Below, one piece after another: positions 22,222 to 27,900 of a stretch of 27,900 nt of DNA (the first letter of the stretch is position 1; each line of letters begins with the position of its first letter). Location: assembly GCA_023433275.1 (NCBI GenBank), contig JAEZDN010000005.1, positions 1 to 27,900 of the forward strand, written 5' to 3'. Source of the DNA: Verrucomicrobiota bacterium. GTDB taxonomy: Bacteria; Verrucomicrobiota; Verrucomicrobiia; Opitutales; Opitutaceae. The notes under the pieces were generated by a model. The model was not told where the DNA came from. It saw nothing but the letters and a program-made list of their open reading frames with translations, and did not search any database. Made by a program: the position numbers and the translations under genes.

Positions 22222-22258
22222 CCATGCGAGAGTAACCGATTGGGTTACTCGTGCATGG
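22222..22258. promoter_or_regulatory. Strong dyad in the AEC leader
   Basis: The arms 22222-22237 and 22243-22258 pair over 16 positions (CCATGC..GAGTAACC with GGTTACTC..GCATGG), with 14 Watson-Crick pairs, one G-T and one A-G mismatch. The loop is GATTG. It ends 37 bp before the AEC start codon, lies between divergent genes, and lacks the signature ends of the other palindromes here and a T-tract. It may be an operator or a leader hairpin; the role is unknown. Confidence 0.55.
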
Positions 22259-22295
22259 GGGTGGTGGGTTTTATGCCTAGACGGGGGCGGGCGGG

Positions 22296-23246
22296 GTGCG
22301 CATCGTCGCGGCCGTGCTGATCATCAACACGCTTGCGCCGGTGTTTCTCTTGATTGCGGTGGGGGTGGGGCTGCAGCGGAGCGGGTTTGTGTCGGAGGGA
22401 TTCCTGAAGGAGGCGAACCGGGTGACTTACTGGCTGGGATTGCCGGCGCTGTTGTTCTCGCAGCTGGCCGGGTCGTTCCGCGACGCGAGTGGCGCGGGGC
22501 TGATGTTGACGGTGATGTTGGCGGCGACGGTGTGGGTGATCGTGGGGGCGTATCTGGTCGCGTGGCTGATGAAGGTGCCGGGGGCCGCGATGGGCACGTT
22601 CGTGCAGGGGGGATTTCGCGGGAACCTGGCGTTCGTGGGTTTGCCGGTGATTTTCTCGTTCCCGGACACCACGCTCGCGTGGGGCGTGTCGGCGCGCACG
22701 GCCGCGGTGCTGACGGTGGCGCCGATGATGGTCTTCTACAATATCGGCGGGGTGGTCGTGCTTTTGCTGAGCCAGCACCGGCTCGGTTGGAAGATGGTGA
22801 AACCGTTCTTGAAACAGCTGGCCACGACGCCGCCGCTGCTCGCGACGCTGGCGGGGATCGGCTGGGCGATGGCCGGGTGGACGCTGCCGCCGGCGGTGGA
22901 CAAGGCGCTCACGGCGCTGGGCGAGATGGCGCTGCCGCTCGGGTTGCTCGGCGTCGGCGGGTCGCTGGTGACCGTGAAACTGGGCGACCGTTGGCGCGCG
23001 CCGCTGGCTGCGGCGGCGGTGAAAACGGTGCTCTCGCCGTTGCTCGGTTGGGCGGTCGGCCGGATGCTTGGGTTGGGCGCGCTGGAGCTGAAGATGGTGA
23101 TGATCCTGATGGCGACGCCGACAGCGATCGTATCCTACGCGATGGCGATCGAGCTGAAGGGAGACGAGTCCCTGGCGAGCGGGGTGATCGCGGTGAGCGT
23201 GGTCGCGTCACTGGTTTCGATGGCGGTGATCGTCGGGTGGATTTGA
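22296..23246 (+). CDS. AEC family (auxin efflux carrier-like) transporter
   Basis: 316 residues and about ten predicted membrane helices in two bundles. They are separated by a hydrophilic loop around QHRLGWKMVKPFLKQ. NTLAPVFLLIAVGVGLQRSG opens the first bundle; QGGFRGNLAFVGLPV, GEMALPLGLLGVGGSLV and MATPTAIVSYAMAIEL are typical AEC stretches (the discontinuous TM4/TM9 pairs). Bacterial members export or import organic acids such as malate or malonate. The start is GTG 22296, with GGGGGCGGGCGG before it; a GTG at 22314 is a weaker alternative. It faces the dehydrogenase gene and could carry its substrate or product (inference). Confidence 0.92.
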   Translation: MRIVAAVLIINTLAPVFLLIAVGVGLQRSGFVSEGFLKEANRVTYWLGLPALLFSQLAGSFRDASGAGLMLTVMLAATVWVIVGAYLVAWLMKVPGAAMGTFVQGGFRGNLAFVGLPVIFSFPDTTLAWGVSARTAAVLTVAPMMVFYNIGGVVVLLLSQHRLGWKMVKPFLKQLATTPPLLATLAGIGWAMAGWTLPPAVDKALTALGEMALPLGLLGVGGSLVTVKLGDRWRAPLAAAAVKTVLSPLLGWAVGRMLGLGALELKMVMILMATPTAIVSYAMAIELKGDESLASGVIAVSVVASLVSMAVIVGWI

Positions 23247-23424
23247 AGGGTCGACGGGGTGACGGGTGGGGGCACCCGGCCCACAGGAGGCATGCGGACG
23301 AGATTCAGTGGCATGCAGCAGGGGACCGAGGACCGAGCAAGCCCGGCCCCTACCGGAACGCGGCGGGCGGGAGGTTTGTCGGACCGGGGCGGGGGCGCCC
23401 CGGCTCCAGGGACGGAACCAGGAC
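23247..23424. repeat. 178-bp convergent intergenic region with three palindromes
   Basis: In order: CGGGTG / GGGG / CACCCG with GGCCCACA tail (23263-23284), GGACCGAGC / AA / GCCCGGCCCC (23330-23354), and the NGGG-loop palindrome CCGGGGCG / GGGG / CGCCCCGG with CTCCAGG tail (23384-23410). All lie between the AEC stop and the LysM protein stop, and no gene is seen. Both NGGG-loop copies here carry GGGG loops, whereas the others carry AGGG. Confidence 0.8.
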
Positions 23425-26400
23425 TTACGGGATGCGGAGTTCGGTGCCGATGCGGAGGACGCCGTTGGGGCCGAGTTTCTCGGCGTTGGCGGTGTAGATC
23501 TCCTGCCAGCGGTTGGGTGAACCGTAGTAGCGCTGGCTGATGCGCGAGAGGGAATCGCCGCTGGCCACCACGTGGATGCGGGCGCCCGGGGGCGGGACGG
23601 GCGCGCCGGCGGGCGCGGTGACGGCGGTCGTGGGGATGGGACCGGCGCTGCGGGCGAGCATGGTCTTCAGCTGATAATTTTCCTGCGCGAGCACGGCGTT
23701 GGCGCCTTGGAGTTGCTGGAGCAGCGTGCGCGCATTGGCCACCTCGGTGGAGGTTTGGCCGGTCGAGCGCTGCAAGGCCGCGAGCGTTTCCCCGAGGCGG
23801 GTTGCTTCCGCTTGTGCGGCCGCGGCGGTGGCTTCGGCTTGCGCAAGGCGAGCGGCGAGGGCGTCGCGCTCGGTCGACAGCGTGCTGGCACTGGCCGCCG
23901 CCTGGCTTTGGCTTTCGGCGGTTGCGCGCAGCTGGGCGACTTCGGCGGTGAGCGAGGCGACCTGCGTGGCGAGGGCGTCCTTCTCTGCGATGACCGCTTG
24001 CTCCACCTCAGCGGCGCGGGCTTGTAGGCTGTCGCGATCACGCTCCAGCAACGCGTAGCCGCGGAGGGCGGTGGCGAGCTTGTCCTCCGTGGCGGCGAGA
24101 CGCTGTTCGAGGTCGCTGGTGTCGGGCGCGGCGGCCGTGTCAGCCGGCTGGCTGGAGGCGCGGGCGAGCTGTTGTTCAAGTTCGTCGACCCGACCACGCA
24201 GGTCGGGGTAAGCGGGGGCGGCCGGCGCCTGGGCGACGCGCGCCTGCGTGTCGGCGAGCTGGCGGCGGGTGTCAGCGAGTTCGGCCTGGAGTTGCTCAAG
24301 CTGGCCGGCGAGCCCGGCCTTGGCGGAGGTTTCGGTGGAGAGAGCGGCCGAGGCTTGCGCCAGCTGGCGCTCGAGTTCGCCCGCGCGCTCGCGCAGGTCC
24401 GGGTAGGCGGGAGCCGCGTTGCGCGCGGGGCGACGATTGGCGGCGGCGAGTTCCGCTTCGAGATCGCTCACGCGACCGCGGAGGTCGGGCCAGGTCGGGG
24501 TCGTGGGGCGAGACGCCTCGACGCGGGCCAGTTCGGCCTCGAGCTCCGTGACGCGCTGGGCGCGCTCGGTTTCGGCATTGGTGCGGGCGACGAGCGCTTC
24601 CTGGAGCGAGCGAAGGTTGGTTTCGGCTTCCGTGTAAGCCTGGGTGAGGCGTGTGGATTCCTGGCGCGCGGCGTCGGCGGCCGCGGTCGTTTCCGCGAGC
24701 TGGGACTCGAGCTCCTTCACGCGGGCGGCGCCGGCGGTGGCGTCGCGCATCTGCCGGCCGGCATCGGCGAGGAGCTTCTGCATGCGCTCGCGATCGGCGC
24801 GAAGCTGGGCCAGTTCATCGGCGAGCGAGGCGACGCGGCCCGCGAGTTCATCGCGTTCGCGGCGGAGCTGCGGGTCGTCGGAGGCTGGAGGGGTGGCCGC
24901 GCGGGCGGCCTCGAGTTGCTCCTGGAGGCCGGCCTGAGCCTCGCGGGCGGCGACGACTTGGCGGGACGAATCAGCCAGCGCGGACTCGAGCTCGGCGACG
25001 CGGCCAGTCAGATCCGGGTAGGACGGCGCGTCCGGTCGCTGCGCGACGGCGCGGGCGGCGGCGGTCAGTTCGGCCTCGAGGCTGGTCACGCGCTCGCGAA
25101 GGTCGGGGTAAGCGGGCTGGGCGGTACGAGCCTGTTGCAGGGCGGCGAGCGCCTCGTCGCGGGCGCGGTTGGCTTCGGCGGCGGCGCTCACGAGCGTGGC
25201 TTTTTCCTGGGCGAGCTTCTCGATGGTGGCCGCCAGTTCGGACTTCGCGCTCGTTTCAGTCGAGAGGCCGGACTGGGCCGCAGCGAGTTGGCGTTCCAAT
25301 TCACCCACGCGGTCGCGGAGGTCGGGCCAGGCGGGGGCGGAACTGCGGGCGACGATGAGGTCGGACTCGAGTTGGGCGATGCGGGTGGAGAGGGCCAGCT
25401 TGGACGCGGATTCGTCGGAAAGGTTGGCGGCGGTTTGGAGAAGTCGCTGTTCCAGGCTCGCGAGCTCGTCGCGGAGGTCGGGATAGGCGGGGGCGGCGTC
25501 CCGCGCGGAGGCGAGTTCGGCTTCGAGCTGGGAGACGCGGCCGGACAGGTCGGGATAAGCGGGGGACTGCGGCTGGCGGGCGGCCCGGAGTTCAGATTCG
25601 AGGGTGGCGACGCGGTCGCGGAGGTCGGGCCAGGAGGGAGCCGCGGGTTTCGCCGCCAGCTGTTCCTTAAGGGTGCTGGTTTGGGCGCGGAGCTGGGTGG
25701 TTTCATTGCCGGCGGTCTCGGCCTGGCGGCGGAGCGAGGCCTTGTCGGACTCGAGAAGTTTGACGTTGGCTTGGAGCGTCGTGCGCTCGCGGAGGGCGGC
25801 GGCGGTCGAATCCTTGTACTCGTCGAATTGCTTCGCGATGGCGTCGCGGGATTTCTCGGCGTCGGTCCGGGCCTCGGCGAGCGAGGTGGTCTCGCGCTGA
25901 CGCAGCGCGGCCTCGGCGGTGAGGGAAGCGACACGGGCCTCGAGTTCGCGGAGGCGGGGCGTGGCGTTCTGCGCGGCCTCGTTGGCGCGCGCGAGGGCCG
26001 CCTCTTGTTCGCGGGCGGCGTCGCGCGCGGCGGAGAGCTCTTGTTCCAAGGAGGCGACGCGGTTGCGGAGGCCGGCCTGCGCGGAGGATTCGGCCGAGCG
26101 GGCATCGGTGGTGGCGGCGACTTGTTGTTCCAACTCGGCGACGCGCGCGCGGAGATCGGGGTAGGCGGGGGCTGCGGTGCGGGCGGCGGAGAGCTGGCCC
26201 TCGAGTTCGGCGACGCGGGCGGAAAGGTCGGGATAGGCCGGTGCCGCCGGGCGGGCGGCGAGGGCGGCTTGGGCCTGTTCGTGGGCGCTGGTCAGGTCGA
26301 TGATTTGCTTCCGTGCGGCGGTGGCGTCGGCGGACACGTTCGCGAGAGCGGCCTTGGTGGAATCGAGCTCGCGGGAGAGGTTGCGTTGCGTGGCCTCGGC

Positions 26401-27900
26401 GGACTGCGTGAGGGCCGCGAGCTGGCGGCGGGCGTCGTCGCGCTCCGTGGTGCGGGTGTCGAGATCGGACCGGATCGCGTTGGCGGTGGCGATGGCCTCG
26501 GCCATGCGGCGCTTGGTTTCCCCGTCGGCCTGTTCGGCCAGGTGGATCATCTTCTGTTCCTGGTCGCGGATGAACTCGCGGAGGCGTTCCTGCTCGGTGC
26601 GCGCAGCGGCGGCGTCCGTCTCCAAGCTCGCGGCGCGGGACTCGAGCGCGGCGAATTGAGTGCGGAGGTCGGGGTAGGCGGGGGTTTGCGGCTGGCGCGC
26701 GGCGGTGAGCTGGGTTTCGAGTTCGGCGACGCGCGAACGCAGGTCGGGGTAGGCGGGCGCGGCGGATTTGGCGGCGGCGAGAGCGGCCTCGGCTTGTTGG
26801 GCGCGGTTCGTCGCGGCGGCGAGGGCATTCCGGGCCTCGGTCTGCGTCTGGGTGAGGGCCGCGACTTCCGATTCAGCGGCGGCTTTCGCGCGGTTGGCGG
26901 CGGCGAGCTCCGACGAACGCGCGGTGAGATCCTGCTCGAGGGTGGCGACGCGCGGGCGGAGATCCGGGAACGCGGGTTTCGCCGCGAGGCTGGACTCGAG
27001 TTCGGCGACGCGGGCGCGGAGGTCGGGGTAAGCGGGGGATTTCGGCTGGCGCGCGGCGGCCAAGTCCTGTTCGAGCGCGGCCTTTTCGCCGGCGATGCGG
27101 TTGAGGGTGCTTTCGACCTGCTGGCCGAAATTACGCGATTCGATGAGTTCCTTCTCGAGGGCCGCAAGGCGTTCGCGGAGGTCCGCCTTCGCCAAGGCTT
27201 CGGCGGACTGGGCGGATGATGCCGAGGAGAGTTGTTGCTCCAGTTCAGTGACCCGGGAGCGGAGGTCGGGGTAGGCGGGGGCCGCGGGTTGGCGGGCGGT
27301 CGCGAGTTGTTGCTCGAGGGCGGCCTTCTCGGTGGCGACGCGGTTGAGGGTGGCTTCGACCTGTTCGCCGAAGGCGCGCGCGGCCTGCAGTTCGGCGGCG
27401 GCCGCCTGGGTGGCGCGGGACTTTTCCTCGTTCACGCGGTTGAGGGTGTCCTCGACCTGCTGGCCGAAGGTGCGGGCCTCCTCGAGTTCGGCGAGGGCGG
27501 CCTTCAGTTCGCGGTCCTTTTGGGCGAGGGCGGCCGGCTCGGCGGAGGGAGTCGCGGCGGCCTGGCGCGCGGATTCGAGGGCGGCGGCGAGTTCCGCGAT
27601 GCGGGTTTCGGAAGCGCGGACCTGGGCTTGGAGCGTGCGGGTGGATTCGGCGGCGGCGCGAGCGGCGTTTTGTTGCTCGGCGGAGAAGCGGAGGAGGCGG
27701 TCGCGTTCGGCGCGGATATCTGCGAAGTCGCCAGCGAGGGTGTTGAGACGCGCCGCGAGGGCATCGCGCTCGGCTTCGAGGCGGGCGACGTCGTTGGGAG
27801 CGGAAGTGGGCGCGACGGGTGCGGATTCCTCGATCGTCGGGGCCGGATCCCCGGAGGGAGTTTCAGGGGAAGGGGGCGTGGTCGCGGCGGTGGTGGCGGG
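23425..27900 (-). CDS. Giant coiled-coil protein with 16 PxYPDL motifs and C-terminal LysM (5' end outside window)
   Basis: The frame is open to the right edge, so 1491 residues are visible and the start lies beyond it. The visible N-terminus is Pro/Thr-rich (residues 1-35), then a long Ala/Glu/Gln-rich coiled coil. FGxQVE(A/S/D)TLNR occurs three times near the N-terminal part. Sixteen copies of P-[AST]-[YWF]-P-D-L, mostly followed by R and an L-E-x-x-L heptad, lie between about 24190 and 27290. The C-terminal LysM (about 23428-23590) has HVVASGDSLSRISQRYYGSPNRWQEIYTAN and LRIGTELRIP, so it should bind peptidoglycan. A GTG within the frame at 27435 is not the start because the coding pattern continues past it. 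I do not recognise the architecture as a named protein; an envelope or cytoskeleton-like scaffold is an inference. Confidence 0.9.
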   Translation of the reverse strand, partial: PATTAATTPPSPETPSGDPAPTIEESAPVAPTSAPNDVARLEAERDALAARLNTLAGDFADIRAERDRLLRFSAEQQNAARAAAESTRTLQAQVRASETRIAELAAALESARQAAATPSAEPAALAQKDRELKAALAELEEARTFGQQVEDTLNRVNEEKSRATQAAAAELQAARAFGEQVEATLNRVATEKAALEQQLATARQPAAPAYPDLRSRVTELEQQLSSASSAQSAEALAKADLRERLAALEKELIESRNFGQQVESTLNRIAGEKAALEQDLAAARQPKSPAYPDLRARVAELESSLAAKPAFPDLRPRVATLEQDLTARSSELAAANRAKAAAESEVAALTQTQTEARNALAAATNRAQQAEAALAAAKSAAPAYPDLRSRVAELETQLTAARQPQTPAYPDLRTQFAALESRAASLETDAAAARTEQERLREFIRDQEQKMIHLAEQADGETKRRMAEAIATANAIRSDLDTRTTERDDARRQLAALTQSAEATQRNLSRELDSTKAALANVSADATAARKQIIDLTSAHEQAQAALAARPAAPAYPDLSARVAELEGQLSAARTAAPAYPDLRARVAELEQQVAATTDARSAESSAQAGLRNRVASLEQELSAARDAAREQEAALARANEAAQNATPRLRELEARVASLTAEAALRQRETTSLAEARTDAEKSRDAIAKQFDEYKDSTAAALRERTTLQANVKLLESDKASLRRQAETAGNETTQLRAQTSTLKEQLAAKPAAPSWPDLRDRVATLESELRAARQPQSPAYPDLSGRVSQLEAELASARDAAPAYPDLRDELASLEQRLLQTAANLSDESASKLALSTRIAQLESDLIVARSSAPAWPDLRDRVGELERQLAAAQSGLSTETSAKSELAATIEKLAQEKATLVSAAAEANRARDEALAALQQARTAQPAYPDLRERVTSLEAELTAAARAVAQRPDAPSYPDLTGRVAELESALADSSRQVVAAREAQAGLQEQLEAARAATPPASDDPQLRRERDELAGRVASLADELAQLRADRERMQKLLADAGRQMRDATAGAARVKELESQLAETTAAADAARQESTRLTQAYTEAETNLRSLQEALVARTNAETERAQRVTELEAELARVEASRPTTPTWPDLRGRVSDLEAELAAANRRPARNAAPAYPDLRERAGELERQLAQASAALSTETSAKAGLAGQLEQLQAELADTRRQLADTQARVAQAPAAPAYPDLRGRVDELEQQLARASSQPADTAAAPDTSDLEQRLAATEDKLATALRGYALLERDRDSLQARAAEVEQAVIAEKDALATQVASLTAEVAQLRATAESQSQAAASASTLSTERDALAARLAQAEATAAAAQAEATRLGETLAALQRSTGQTSTEVANARTLLQQLQGANAVLAQENYQLKTMLARSAGPIPTTAVTAPAGAPVPPPGARIHVVASGDSLSRISQRYYGSPNRWQEIYTANAEKLGPNGVLRIGTELRIP
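23428..23590 (-). other. LysM domain of the coiled-coil protein
   Basis: About 50 residues beginning GARIHVVASGDSLS and ending LRIGTELRIP. The G-D-S-L at the start, the YYGSPNRWQEIYTAN helix, and the final I-G-x-x-L-x-I-P match LysM. A Pro/Ala linker (PAGAPVPPPG) joins it to the coiled coil. Confidence 0.85.

Noticed and set aside
24172..27219. 1015-residue open frame on the plus strand
   Set aside because: It is antisense to the LysM coiled-coil gene; the Gly/Arg/Glu-rich repeats merely mirror the repeated coding DNA on the other strand.
27433..27435. GTG as start of the LysM coiled-coil protein
   Set aside because: The same frame stays open and keeps the repeat pattern to the window edge, so the start is outside.

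Overview
The window is very GC-rich DNA from a bacterium, most likely a member of the Verrucomicrobiota close to Opitutaceae. This is inferred from gene content (alginate-lyase-like protein, DUF5107-TPR protein, tandem DUF1080 protein, CstA) and from the many short palindromic repeats. No rRNA or other taxonomic marker is present, so the assignment is tentative. I see no tRNA or rRNA, CRISPR array, transposase or phage gene.

Layout. 1-1497: repeat-bearing leader, then a secreted alginate-lyase-family protein. 1498-2254: gene-free block with a 258-bp tandem repeat made of palindromic elements. 2255-6844: a 1204-residue DUF5107/TPR protein (minus) divergent from an AraC-type regulator (plus), only 42 bp apart. 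7083-10525: galactokinase, a secreted tandem DUF1080 protein and a small cupin, separated by inverted repeats. 10799-13817: CstA-type transporter, phosphodiesterase and GNAT acetyltransferase, tightly packed. 14045-15372 (minus): a prepilin-like protein overlapping a one-TM protein of unknown role. 15665-16333: YgjP-type metallopeptidase. 16778-18614 (minus): two extracytoplasmic prolyl isomerases, FKBP type and cyclophilin type. 18742-20583: PpnP-type phosphorylase, a secreted protein with a possible transglutaminase-like triad, and a VOC protein. 21141-23246: a 3-hydroxyisobutyrate-dehydrogenase-type reductase (minus) and an AEC transporter (plus). 23425-27900 (minus): the C-terminal 1491 residues of a giant coiled-coil protein ending in LysM and cut by the window edge.

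The left half leans toward carbohydrate use: alginate lyase, DUF5107 with its AraC regulator, galactokinase, DUF1080, cupin and CstA (pyruvate or peptide uptake). The right half leans toward the envelope: prepilin, prolyl isomerases and the LysM coiled-coil protein. The genes are mostly small transcription units, and no single long operon unites them.

The most unusual content lies in two places. (1) At least five families of short palindromes fill nearly every intergenic gap. One family, a perfect 8-bp stem with an NGGG loop, also sits twice in frame inside the DUF5107 gene and once at the 3' end of the cyclophilin gene, so it is translated. It has no stop codon in any of six frames. (2) The LysM protein carries 16 copies of a proline-aromatic-Pro-Asp-Leu motif punctuating its coiled coil.
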